The notes beneath the pieces are model-generated. The model saw only the letters and a list, made by a program, of their open reading frames with translations, was not told the DNA's origin and did not search any database. Shown one piece after another: positions 33,978-45,200 of a DNA stretch of 64,000 bases; positions within the stretch are counted from its first letter, which is position 1; each line of letters begins with the position of its first letter. The position numbers and the translations under genes are program-made. This stretch comes from Trichostrongylus colubriformis (lineage: Eukaryota > Nematoda > Chromadorea > Rhabditida > Trichostrongylidae): contig OZ022260.1 of assembly GCA_963978905.1 (NCBI GenBank), positions 39,430,259-39,494,258 of the forward strand, in the 5' to 3' direction.

Positions 33978-34219
33978 CCGTCACTGGGGTGTAGGTTGGG
34001 ACACATGAATCTAGGCCGTGACCCTGTAACAGCCTGTGGCCTTTGACCTAAGCCTTAAATAATTCAGGCAATTTGTTCATGTAAATCGTGTCCTCCTTGC
34101 AAGTCTGTTCCGTTGTATAGTCAAATTGACTGAATTATTCATGTCACAGGGCAAAGGCCACAGGCTGTCACAGGGTCACGGCCTAGATTCGTGTGTCCCA
34201 ACCGTCACCCCCGTCACTG
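33978..34219 (-). mobile_element. Mutator-type MITE, copy 2 with 9-bp duplication
   Basis: The 224-bp element (33987-34210), inverted relative to copy 1, is flanked by a perfect CCGTCACTG repeat (33978-33986, 34211-34219). It differs from copy 1 at only a few positions by eye. Confidence 0.9.
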
Positions 34220-35251
34220 TGCAGCGACTTGATAGTGTTTTGCAGTGTATTTGCACATATTCGAAAGAGAGTAACACAAACTTGCACAAATAGAGCATTT
34301 GCTCAACAACAGAAAACGAAACATTTTGAATGTAGCTATAATTCAATTTATTTGCTTTCTCTGTGTTATAAGTTTTGCTCATTTTTGTTTTTCGTGCTTC
34401 TCATAGTTATTTTGTGTTTGCGCTGCGTCGGGTCGTTGTTCGCTTGTTTCAGGCTCTACTGTTTAATAAAATGTTGCTTTTGTCCGAAGATATGTACGAA
34501 CACACATACATATGTGTCTTTTTTTTGTACTGCGGTTGGTTGTTGTAGTAATGCTTTCGGTTGAATTATAGCTACTTTCAAAATGTTTCGTTTTGTGTTG
34601 CTGAGCAAATGCTCTATTTGTGCAACTTTGTGTTACTTTCTTTCGAATATGTAGACCGATTACGATTTTGATTGTTCTCCTGATTACCCAGAAATCACAG
34701 ACACTTTTTCTTATTGTTCTTCGCGGTAGTAGCAGGAACAGCAGTACATAACCGTATTACCGGGTTTTACCTGCAAAGTAATAGAGGACACGGTGCCATC
34801 ACAATGAGAGGGGCATATTGTAAAAAGTTGCCCATCTAAGCATCCTGGATAGATCCTTGAGAGGTCAATCTGCACATGCTTATTCAGGCGTACACTTTTG
34901 CCCTAGCATTGAAGGAGGAAGGAAGGAGCTCCTTCCCCCTTATCGGCTTAGGTAAAAATAAGGTCCAATAGTGGGATGCCCCCCCCCCTCATCGCGATAG
35001 CACTGAAGCCACATATTTGTACAGCGCGGATCCTAAAAATAGTTTGAAGTAGGTAATATAGCGAGCTATGGAAAACTGAACAAAAACGACATTGCGCTGG
35101 AAGAAACTTCATAGAGACGCAAACGGCCCAAATATTCGGGAAGGAAGTTACACAAAGTTGCACAAATAATGCAATTGCTCAGCAACACAAAACGAAACAT
35201 TTAGAAAGTGGGAATAATTCGACCGAAGAGCAAGATCATTGGACAAAAGCA

Positions 35252-35654
35252 GGTGCTAAGGTAGTTGGGGGGGGCCACTCGAAAAAGGCAAGAGTCGCGC
35301 CCAATTTCTGCTCAGAGGCACTCTTAAGGTTATTTTATGCCTAGATACAGCTAACTTACTGAGAAAACGATTGAATTAATCTTCCACTAAAATATTACAA
35401 AAAATTAGCTACAACTAGACCAAACAACCACTTACGCGTATTCGCCTAAGCCTAGGGGAAGGGAATCTCCTTCCCTAAGGCTTAGGCGAACATAGGATGA
35501 ATAAACAAGCACGAATTTACTTTACAGAATCGTCTTTAAGCAGAATTCGAACCCGATTCGGCAAGCGCTATGGCTTCTCTGCGCTCCAGCCATGCGTTAG
35601 AGACACAGAGACACTACTGCAGTGGCCCCCCCCCCCCCAACTACCTTAGCACCC
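35252..35654. mobile_element. Foldback with G/C homopolymer arms
   Basis: GGTGCTAAGGTAGTTGGGGG leads in at 35252 and its inverted copy, with a longer C run, closes at 35654. Inside is a near-perfect palindrome (35441-35490; TTCGCCTAAGCCT and AGGCTTAGGCGAA). Near the right end the minus strand has a B-box-like GGGTTCGAATTCT, possibly a tRNA-derived remnant. Confidence 0.6.
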
Positions 35655-35689
35655 AAAAGCAACCTCATCATCAAACACTGGAGCCTGAA

Positions 35690-35931
35690 ATAAGTGAAGG
35701 GTCAAATCAAGTCAGGGGGGAGACGCAATTTTGCGTCAAGGTCGAAGCTCCTTTCCCTCCCTAGGCTTAGGCTAAAACTGATATCCTTTCCTTCCACATG
35801 AAAAAGCATCTGTCAAAGCATAGGTTTCATCTGCTTTAGCCTAAGCCTAGGGAGGGAAAGAAGCTTTGACGTCGGTGAAAATTTGACGCAAAGTTGCGTC
35901 TCCCCCCCGACTTGATTTGACCCTAAGTGAA
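35690..35931. mobile_element. Small foldback with 7-bp flanking repeat
   Basis: AGGGTCAAATCAAGTC (35698) mirrors GACTTGATTTGACCCT (to 35924); the arms extend about 80 bp through CCCTCCCTAGGCTTAGGC. TAAGTGA flanks both sides, which could be a 7- or 8-bp target duplication as in hAT-type elements. Confidence 0.6.
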
Positions 35932-36149
35932 TAAGTTCTTGACCCGACGCAGCGCAAACACACAAACACACATGGAAATCAACTAGCTATATTTGGTGTG
36001 CTGCAACGCAGAGTGTGTGTGCGTGCGAGATTGCATCAATCTGACGTCAGGGTACTGTAATCAAGCGCCGCGTCGGGAGCTTATATTCCTCTTGTATAAG
36101 CGATATACCGGATTTTATCACATCCACTTCCTAATTGCTCTTTATTAGC

Positions 36150-36720
36150 CCCTGTAAGCCGTTATCAGTTTCGAGAAGTCACCATTGAAGTCACCATACC
36201 CTGCAACACCTGTGAGCGTGAACATCCCATTGTTGGCCGAAATAGCAAAACGGTTTTGGCAATATTAGCATTTTGAAGCTCCACATCGAATCTCATCAAC
36301 CGTTATCAGCTCGGATCAGCCATTGATCACTCAAAACACTTATGAGTCTCGGCGCTCTAGGATCAATCCGAAAGTCGAAATGGATTTGGTGACATTAGCC
36401 TTTCGACCTTCCTTATTGAATGTTATCAATCTCATCAATCTAGATCACCCACCATTAATATCCCTGTCTCACACCTCGACACTTGTGTGTCAGTGCTTTG
36501 GGATTAACGCGAAAACCGAAACGCATTTAGAAGATTTGCTTTTTGACGCTTCTGTTCAATCTTATCAACTTGTTGCAGGTTGGATCTTCCACCATTAATG
36601 TCCCCATCCCACCCCCTTCCCCCCCCCCCTATGATGAGTATCGGCGCTCTAGGATCAACCCAAAAGGCGAAACGAATTTGGTGACACTTGCCTTTCAAGG
36701 CACTTTATCAGCCTTTTCCA
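36150..36720. repeat. Diverged tandem array, about 130-150 bp unit
   Basis: Three to four units share GTTATCA, CCACCATTAAT, TATGAGT(C/A)TCGGCGCT, AGGATCAA(T/C)CC and GGTGACA(T/C)T(A/T)GCC. A lone related unit is at 33456-33500. Units differ at 15-30 percent of positions, so this is an old satellite-like array. Confidence 0.6.
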
Positions 36721-37104
36721 GCTGCTTTCACTTTCGGTCCACCACCTAGGGTCTCCTGACCATTCCTATATAATATATGAAATTCAAAATACCATCTTTG
36801 CTGCGACGCGAGATATGAATTTCCGGTCAAACAGACACACACACCAACGGACACACTCAACCGATTATATAAAGTATCTAGGATATAAAGTACACCACTT
36901 CCGCGAGCATAGTGCGTGAAAGGACACCGTGTTGGAATTATCGTGCTCTCTGAGCTCATGATAATTTCTGATTAGTTTTCTATTTTCTAGCTACGGAAGT
37001 GGTGTATTTGTACTAATTATAATAGTATTGTTTGACTCAATCAAAGGACATCTACATTGGTGACGCACAAAAATCCAGAAAAGAGGAGATTGGGATATTA
37101 TATT

Positions 37105-37360
37105 TTAGTGGCTTTTTATGCCGTCTACTGTTGCTGGTTTTGGTACGTTCCACATGACAATGTTAGTCACATTTGAAAAGTACCAGTTGGGCTGGCGCAC
37201 ACTGCTGCGCGTCACACATGGAAGTATGCAAAATGAGCGCGTGTATCGAACTCTCTCACCCCACCACACACTCTCATGCTCGCCACTCACCGAAATCCGT
37301 AGGCCACGCCCTGCCATGCGTTGGTAAATGGACTGTGCCTCAAACTTGGATAATTAAACC
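37105..37360 (-). other. SL1-like sequence 21 bp upstream of a short frame
   Basis: Read on the minus strand, 37360-37339 matches the 22-nt nematode SL1 leader (GGTTTAATTA then CCAAGTTTGAG) with one substitution. It is not followed by GT, so it is not an SL RNA gene. ATG comes 21 bases later (37317) and opens a 70-codon frame to 37105. The frame overlaps a dispersed repeat (37177-37230, similar to 25471-25520), so it is doubtful as a gene. A retro-inserted trans-spliced transcript is one explanation. Confidence 0.5.
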
Positions 37361-37579
37361 ACGGGGCGGACAAACAGACAGACATACCCCAAACTCCTGG
37401 TTTATATACAAGGTATGATTGATATGAGTCTTATTAGGTGTGGTGGTAATATACAAATGGGGGGGGGGACGTATATGTATTTATATAGTATTGCTCACCA
37501 AGGAACGCATGCAAAGTTTTACGGAAAAAAGTCCAGTAGCTCTTCTAAGTAATGTTCTACAGGTTGGGACGTCCGAGGG

Positions 37580-37830
37580 AACGCAGTCACGTGGGTTCTT
37601 GGAGCAAAAAGGAGACGATCAGGGACACAGAGAGAGAAGCAAATGAACATTGGGCGCGAAAATTTGAACTGCTCTTCTCGCCGCCAGCAGTTCAAATGTT
37701 GCTTGGCGGGAACTCAAAAGATTCGTTATTTTTCCAAGTTTTGATTTCTGCTTTGTAACAAAGAAAATTTCTCGATTCTTCTCGTGCTCCTATCAAAGTG
37801 ATTTCAAAGTGAATGGGGATCATGGATTTT
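37580..37830 (+). repeat. Dispersed repeat, pair with 62130-62320
   Basis: TTCAAATGTTGCTTGGCGGG followed by AACTC and a T-rich segment (GTTTTGATTTCTGC) matches 62150-62330 in order and orientation, with later GTGAT(T/A)TCAAA blocks. About 70-75 percent similar. Unclassified. Confidence 0.45.
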
Positions 37831-38611
37831 CCGTGGACGAAACCTTCAAATACCTTTAAATATTGAACAGTAATCCTTTCTACATGAATGTTCAACACTA
37901 ACATTATGACGCAGTTTTGCCCTCGAACAATTTGCAATTTCATTGGGCATTGAGCAATTTGCAGTTTCAGTGGATATCGACCCAACTTTTCGCACTACCG
38001 CAAGGAATAAATGCGTTTTTAGCGTTACAGGTCCATAAGAGTATGTACACAACATCTATTATTGACGGTATTGACGTGTCATTCATGTTAAGACGGGTCA
38101 GTCTTTCATCTTTTAACAAGTTGTTCCCCCCTCCACCATTATTCCAGTACCAGTGAATGCTCTCCCAGGCACCTTTTACTCCTTCAACTGCTGTGTATTT
38201 GTGTTACAGCAGCTACTGTAGCTTTGAGCCCTGCCTTAATTGTTGCTAAACAACTCGAAGTGTCGCAATAGCGTCATCACTGCATAACTCATGGTTTCTC
38301 CATCTTAATGGCTATTTTTCCAAGAACATGCATGAAAAACACACAAACTGCTGCACCATTCAGAAAGAGATGCAAAATAATTGTTCAGAAAAGGTTTTGG
38401 AACGTACATGATTGCTGCTTTTGAGACTTGCTTACTCTTTTGTTTGAGCGATGGAAGAGCGCAGAACTTTTCCCTGAACTCTTGTCACTTATGGGTTTAA
38501 GAATTTCAAAGCATCAAACTGGTAACTCCTCAACGTCGCCACAATTTTTATAAGAAAGTGGCAATGACATTAATCATGTAACCTTGTTCAAAAGATTAAA
38601 CTCATAGATAA

Positions 38612-39000
38612 ATAATGGAATCGTGCATGGAGAATGAGATTCTGTGTTCTCCATATATTTATGTTATACTTGTTTACTAATGGCTCCATGCAAAGTTTCA
38701 AGTGAAAAAGTGAGAATTCGGCTCAGATACAGCTCTTCAAAATGGCGCCTTAGGGGGTGGGGCCTCGAGTTAAATGCCGCCCCGTCGTCCGCCGCGGTCA
38801 GAGACGAAGAGCGGGGCTGCTTGCAAACCCTTCTGCTCCAACTATGCGTCTCCGACTGCAGCGGGTGACGGAGCGGGCATTTACTCTGAGGCTCCGCCTC
38901 TTTGGCCGTCACTTTGAGGAGCTGCATCTTGACCGGATTCTCACTTTTTTGTGTGAAATTTCGATTGCGACCATAATTGGGCAAATGCAACATTGTTATA
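38612..39000. mobile_element. Diverged relative of the 10.1-kb TTAA MITE
   Basis: GGAATCGTGCATGGAGAATG, TGCAAAGTTTCAAGTGAAAA and CTCAGATACAGCTC follow the arm of the 10.1-kb element in order. The right half carries them inverted (GAGCTGCATCTTGACC). TTAA flanks are not preserved. Confidence 0.6.
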
Positions 39001-39326
39001 GAACAAAGAATGAAGAACAAAGAATTTGGCAGTTGTATTCCAAACATTCTCAAAAATAATATCGGAAAAGATTAGGGGAAAGGGGTAGCCACGGAGGTAC
39101 TGCTTTGCGGCACCTGAGAGCACCTATTCGTGAAGGTTCATGTGGCGCCGCACATCCACATAAATTGCTCTTTACCTTAACAACTGGAGATGGAAAACAC
39201 CCGAACTGCCTAGTCCTTCATGCTGAGTCGATGTATGTTTTTGCGTAAAGGCACTGCCAGGTATGTTTTTGCGTAAAGGCATTGCCAGGGGTAAGGGGAA
39301 ACTGAGAACTAAGAAGATAATTGTGA

Positions 39327-39626
39327 ATGAACGAAACTCACATAGAAAAAGCGCACCTTGTAGTGCGTATGACGATCTCCCGCCCATTTTTCAAATGCAT
39401 CTCATCAATTTTTCAAGCTACTGCGAGAGAGTGGCAATATTTGCGGGTGGCTAGTGTTCCGACCAGTGTTCCCAGAGTGCATCAGGTTGCGTATCGGGCA
39501 ACACACTATAGGAAAGACGAAATTACCATTCTCATCTGACAGGGCGATCTGTGCCCTTACACTTGCCACACACCCAACATGCGGCTGGCTGGCCCATCGT
39601 CGTCTGCATCAACCGTCAGCGACTAG
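39327..39626 (+). CDS. Candidate two-exon 3' end
   Basis: Exon 39543-39626 follows a good acceptor (TCTCATCTGACAG) and reads 27 codons to TAG (GDLCPYTCHTPN, then a Ser-rich tail). A 53-bp intron upstream would join it in phase 0 to a frame running from ATG 39327 to CAG|GTTGCG (39489). That upstream region is open in two other frames as well, so the joined reading is uncertain. Family unknown. Confidence 0.3.
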
Positions 39627-39659
39627 TGATGCAGAGGAGATGAAAAAGGTGTGAGAGGG

Positions 39660-41590
39660 GAGGTTTTCGAGTTCCTATTTTTTGGGTACTTTTGGCCGTT
39701 CTATTCTGTTCTATCCCACTGTTACACTGCTAATTCTCGGCTTTCAATTTCCATAGTCATTCAACAGTCTGTCTGAATCAAACCCTAACGAGTTTTTTAA
39801 CGAAACTTATTCATTTGTTTGAATGCAACAGGCATCTATAAAGGACTCGATGCTAATGTGGTTGGAAGAGACACTCTTCCGTTTGGTCCTCTCTTACCAG
39901 ATGTCGTCTTAAAATCGCCATACACGCAAGCGTACATTTTTGCCCAACCGTAGTGGGGAGTGAATGGCATCCTCCTCTCTTCCATAGTTATGCAAAATCG
40001 CTCCGAACGCCAAGCACAGTGAAATGCTTCTCCCCTTGCGGTGGCCAAAGCTAGACGCAGGTTACAGTAGAAACCGGGTGTGAAGATATGACAGCAAATC
40101 GCTTCGCGGCGCCACCAGTACGACTCGCCGTATCGATTGCTCTTGGGAGCCGGCCGAGCGTGACTGCGTCACGTCTGCGCTTCCACTCATGTCACACTGC
40201 CCCGCTTGAAGGCTGCCATGCCCGCCAGTGGCACTCACATCCGCCGCGCCGCTCGCCGCGGGCGGCCACGCGATTTGTTGTCATATCTGCACACACCCGT
40301 AGAAACCAGCTGTACGCAAATTCACAGCAACCGACACTTGTAGATTTAAAAGGCGCTGCCTTTTTCAGCTTTAGACTGAGGTTATACCTACCGATTCGTG
40401 CGGACTTCGGCGCATCTATGTATCGTGATAGTCCTGAAACGAAAACACGAAAAAATTGATGGACAGTTTACAGATGCACCGAAGCATTCAAAAGCTGGGT
40501 ACTGCACCCGCAACTACCGTAGCGTGCGTCGCGTTCTGCAGTTTTGCGATAACTCGATTGTGCGGACCGTGTGTGTCGTCCGGACCGGGCGCGAATCGCA
40601 AGGTATAACTTCATATTAAGATGTTGCTCGTAAAATCGCAAAAAAGCATTGCACACCCTCAAGTCAGGATGCACATGCGACCGCAGCCGTTTGTGTAGTG
40701 CGCTGTGTTGGCGATCGCATATGCGGTTCAGATGGTTGAGCAACCGGGGAAAATGAATAAGATACAAATCGACTAGATGATCAGACGATTAGGCGTTTCA
40801 CTCACCTACTCGATACGCATCTTGTCCTTTCCGCCCAATCGCCTGATTGCCGATACAATGTATGTTTTCCTTGCCTGAATCGCGAACTTTGAACAAGGGC
40901 TTATCGTCAGCTGTTACCCTGAATTTAATGGCGTCGGGAGGGTCAATTTTGGCCTACGGTAATTTAGGTTTACGGTGGCTTGCAGCTTGTTCAGATTGCC
41001 GCAATTGCACACACGACTTGGAGTCGTGCCAAGCATGTTTATGCCTCCGATAAACAACGGCAAGACCTACATTTTGCATTTCAAACTCTTCGAACGGACT
41101 TCAAGTACTTTATTCGAATTGGAGTTTTTATCATGAAACCTTTTCTTCTTACTTTTCCAGTTATACTCCTTTTCTTGTTTCACTCGTTCGTAGTCGTTTG
41201 TTGTTCTACTTGTTTCACATCATCATGAACGAATTAAATAAGCCCTATATGATAATAAATGCCAGTTGTGTAAGTCTGAAACCCTGTTTTCTACATCGAG
41301 CTACTCGGAAATGTGATGTGTGTGGTTTGCACTGATGAGTGGGAGACCGCAAATGCAACCACGACGTGGCGCTATTAAACCAGGGTTTCGTTGCCGATTA
41401 TTACTTCTATTCCCAATAATTCGTTTCTCGTCAGGTCCATTTTCTTCACTTTCGGTTCCTCTAAGATGTGTATGAAGGGTAACGCGAAGAATCCACTATG
41501 ACATTGTTACCGTGGAATAGGGGCTCCTCTTCTTATTCGTAACGCTCTCACTGGTGCTCGTGATACTCGTTAAGGTTGTTTCTTATCCAC
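39660..41590. other. Mixed stretch with dispersed repeats, no firm gene
   Basis: GC-rich sequence at 40088-40290 has open frames on both strands without splice support. At 41165-41231 a T-rich block ending TTTCACATCATCATGAA matches, inverted, 60240-60310, marking a second dispersed repeat pair. Confidence 0.35.
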
Positions 41591-41592
41591 AG

Positions 41593-41670
41593 ATGCCTAT
41601 CGCAGCAATCTGTTCGCAGGTGGATTCTGTGGGCGTGCCGTCGTCGGGCGGAGCCGCTTGTCCCCCGTTT
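41593..41670 (+). CDS. Candidate exon (Cys-containing)
   Basis: A 26-codon exon beginning with ATG directly after TTTCTTATCCACAG and ending at TTT|GTAAGC. The product MPIAAICSQVDSVG then a Gly/Ser/Pro stretch has two cysteines. The acceptor could be a trans-splice site, which would make this a first coding exon. It is phase-compatible with the exon at 43633. Confidence 0.4.
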
Positions 41671-42651
41671 GTAAGCTCCTCCTACAATAACTGCGATGTT
41701 CTCCTCGTATCTATTCGGTTTTGTGAATTCATCTTAATCGGTGAACACTAGTGATTAGTATAGCTTCAGGTTTTATTATAATTTATGCTAGCACTGATCC
41801 TTCTCTTGCTTTCCAATTTCATATTCATATTCATCATTTATATTCATCTATCAACAATCTTTGCAAACATCGAAACAAGGCATTTCAAAAATTTTCAGAA
41901 CCCTAATTATTAAATGATTTGGTCATTCCACCAACTTTGATTCCTCAGGAATTCATAAGGAACATGACTTCTGTATTATATGCTAGCAAAATTTATTATT
42001 TTTGTTTAGTGGTAGTACGTTTTGTCAAGCTAATTTTCAATGTTGGTTGATTCTGATCAAAGTAGATGCACGATTTTTCCATCTGTGCCTTTCTTCCATT
42101 CTTCCTTATTTGATGTGCTGTTCTGAACTAGAGGGGCATCAATACGATACCTTATTGCGGCAGAACTAGGTTGTTTTTTTTTGAAAAGAATTGCTGGCTT
42201 TTATCACACCACTTTCGTCACTTTTTTGCACCACTGTGATGCAGATTTTTTTAATTCTAGAAATGGGTTTTTTGGTTTAGCATGCAGGGTTCTTGGTTTG
42301 TCTGGGTGAAAAACATTGTAAACTAATATACTAACAAGGTTCTGTCGCGTCATTGAATCATCATGGTAAGTTTATGTTACACATTATTTGGTTAGGATCG
42401 TATAAGCTCTGTTTTTGTTTTTGGTTGTTGTAGCACATACAAAGGTGTAAATAAAAATGTCTTCGCCTAAGTTTCCAATTTGTTTTCCCAGCTTTTCATG
42501 AATAGAGCTGTGCGTGTGTGAAACTCATAATTTCTTATTCCATGAATCCTCATCTCGACGTTAAGTGGTTCCCTATCGCAGCTACCGTACAGTTAAGGGC
42601 AATTATTTTAATTGGGTTACAGGTACGGGAGTGTTTGCTGTAACTAGACTG

Positions 42652-42732
42652 TTTTTTGGAGTGCCACGCTCTTTTCACTGATGACGCACTTTTTTTGGAT
42701 TGCCATGGCTCTTTTCACTGATGACGCACTTT
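42652..42732. repeat. About 40-bp tandem duplication
   Basis: TTTTGGAGTGCCACGCTC then TTTTCACTGATGACGCAC is repeated at once with three or four changes. Located in a T-rich presumed intron. Confidence 0.75.
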
Positions 42733-43632
42733 CAGTGCGTGATAGTTTAATCTTTCATAACTTCCTCTTGTTTTTATAGGCACCCATCTTCAGTCGATTT
42801 TTGATGCAGTCGATTCTAGTGCATTTTAGCGTCTGTGTTCGCTTAATCACTAATTATGCTCTGTTAGAAGTACTTTATTGCTGTTAGCAATTGCGAACAA
42901 ATCCTCTGTTACTCAGCTTTACTAACATCACTGTGAGGTTAAATATTATTATTATTCCTCTCATGATAAAGGCAATGGCGTCATGTGAATACGCGATGGG
43001 GCAGGGACATAAGTGGTTCACCTCAAAGCTCTTCCCTTTTAAGTCATATATGAAATCCACTCATCTTGGCCGCTCCTAATCATCTTTTCGTATTATCCCC
43101 TTCCTTGCTGGCTTATTTTGCATATGTTTGTAAGTGGATTTTGATGCGTTGACCGAAAATGCACGCTGCCGTTCTCACTATTGCCCTTATATTCTCTATT
43201 ACCCTTATTACCCTCGAAGATTTTCTGCATTCTATCAAAATGCTGTCGTCCGTTTTGAATAGGAAACTCTTTCGTGTTGTGGTGGTTATGAAAGGATGTG
43301 ATCTTTTATTCGCGAAAGAACAGTGAACAAGTGAACGGCGGACGAAGATTCAATACTGCTGTTTAACATTTCTCCTAATCATCTTTTCGTATTATCTGTG
43401 AATGACAATCTTTTTGAATAAAAAATGTTGAATTTTGTGGAAATATTTCACGTCCTTGCTATAGCTTGTTGTTCGCACATTAGCGCATATCTACTCTTTC
43501 TCTATGAACTCTGTTTATCTATGCTTTGTTTTGCATTTGCTCATGCGGCTGTGCAGGTTCACATAGTATTGGAAACACTTAGTGTGTAGTATATACGTCT
43601 GATGGCGTTCGAAGATGTTTTGCAAATTCCAG

Positions 43633-43743
43633 ATGAAGTGCTTACCACGTTGTGATTTACCGCTGCCTGAAATTGGAGTCGCTCGTGTGGCTACGAATTT
43701 CAACGTTTGTACACACCCAGCGGAGCTGTCGATTAGAGTGATT
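43633..43743 (+). CDS. Candidate exon (Cys-rich)
   Basis: A 37-codon exon between acceptor CAAATTCCAG and a strong donor ATT|GTGAGT, open in phase 0. It contains three cysteines (MKCLPRCDLPLPEIG, NFNVCTHPAELS), suggesting part of an extracellular domain; it might join the 41.6-kb exon in phase. The opposite strand is also open here (43886-43515), so strand choice rests on the splice signals. Confidence 0.45.
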
Positions 43744-44823
43744 GTGAGTTTTTTTTTTCTGAAATTTCTCAATTGACCATGTTTATTCAGTGAATGATAG
43801 TTGACTGGTTTCCATGTTCTGTACTGACCGTTCGTTCTGCTGCAACCGGTCTTTTCACAGGCAGTATAGTTCTTTAACGCATCCATCGCTCATTCATAGA
43901 AACTTCCTTTAATGAGCAGTTCGGTGAACGCTAATATTTGGATATGAATTGCCGATGGCGGTGCACAAGCGATTATTTCCCATTTTTTGTACTTGCAGTG
44001 GATATAGAACTTATAAGTGGCTATGATCAAATATTTTCTTTGATATCCATTCATTTGCTTATTCGATTGGATGGGAGTTCAGGGGACAGTCACATCCCCA
44101 ATAGTGACTTAGTTTTCCTTAAATTCCAGTTCTTTTTTTTTGTGCAGAGTGACACCTTTGAGAAGGATATCCTTATGCTCGGTGCTTAACCTTATATATT
44201 TTGTTTCCCACGTATATATGAATTATCTTATTTCTTCCTCTTCGCAATTTTAATCACGGAGAATGCTCAACTTCAGCTAAAATCTTTGGGAAGGAACCGT
44301 GAGATCGAATCTTTGATATTTAAGAAACCTCAAGGAATTAAAGTTACAAAAGTCAGGAAAATGGATGAATTGTTTTTTATAAAGCATTTTTATAAAGCCA
44401 AAAAAGCCAAGCATTTTGCTCTTTTGTCTTTCCAATCGTTACCACATTGTGTTCTCTTTTCTTGATTTATCACAAAAAAAGCTGAAAATGGTCTTCTGAA
44501 AGAGTTGCTCAACATACTGTAACACAAAAATAATAGTCTATTTTTGTGTTACAGTAGCCATTTTCGATAGGTAATGCAGCGATTGGAAGTAATGCTGTAA
44601 GGGAGGGCGCAATCCTGCTGAGCCAATTGAAAGACGACCCATAATAGGCTCAGTCGGTATTTCGCAGAAAAGCTGTTAGCATCCTTCGGGTGTGTGGATT
44701 CTATTGAGGGACTAAAATTTTGTTCCACAAAAAAGTTCTAAATTTGAAAACTTGTTTGAATGTGATGCTCAAGGATATGAGATTATATGCGACCTTTCGG
44801 CGCTTAGCACGTTCTTCAAGCCT

Positions 44824-45200
44824 GAAATAGTACAACTTAATTCATTTGTACGCTTCCTTTAGAGTTCGATTCGGCCCATTAGACTTTTGATTAGAACAAC
44901 ACAAACTGGCTGAGAGGTAGCTTAAGACCGATGGCAGGTGAGGTGGGTGCCTCATATGTAAGTTCTCATAGCCTGGAATTGTGCCCCAGTTTTATCTTAC
45001 ATTAATTATGCGAAATAGTACAACCTAGTTTCATTTGTACGCTTCCTTTAGAGTTCAATTCGGCCCATTAGACTTTTGGTTAGAACAACACAAACTGGCT
45101 GAGAGGTAGCTTAAGACCGATGGCAGGTGAGGTGGGTGCCTCATATGTAAGTTCTCATAGCCTGGAATTGTGCCGCAGTTTTTCTTACATTAATTATGCA
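44824..45200 (+). repeat. 188-bp tandem duplication with a possible exon
   Basis: Units 44824-45011 and 45012-45200 are about 96 percent identical. Each holds a 63-base segment (44895-44957, 45084-45146), identical between copies, that follows TTTTG(A/G)TTAG, is open only in phase 0, and ends at a perfect GTAAGT donor. It would encode NNTNWLRGSLRPM and six to seven more residues. This could be a tandem exon duplication; the weak acceptor leaves doubt. Confidence 0.6.

Larger units (their letters stand above)
33885..36075. mobile_element. Composite of nested inverted repeats
   Basis: The left margin (CATGATTACAGTACCCTG, GTCAGATTGATGCA, CACACATTCTGCGTT, ATATAGCTAGT) reappears inverted at 35960-36070, so about 2.2 kb is one large foldback. 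Inside lie a Mutator-type MITE, a pair of inverted 90-bp blocks (34256-34345 and about 34560-34650; core AACAGAAAACGAAACATTT), a third copy of that block at 35140-35215, and two smaller foldbacks at 35252-35654 and 35690-35931. The order suggests successive insertion into an older element. There is no coding sequence. Confidence 0.65.

Noticed and set aside
36150..36720. CRISPR-like array
   Set aside because: The units are long and diverged with no short conserved repeats or unique spacers, and the context is eukaryotic.
37339..37360. SL RNA gene
   Set aside because: The SL1-like bases are not followed by the GT donor or the rest of an SL RNA, and there is one mismatch in the leader.
43515..43886. 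123-codon minus-strand frame
   Set aside because: It overlaps a plus-strand exon bounded by strong splice sites; the minus strand lacks such signals.
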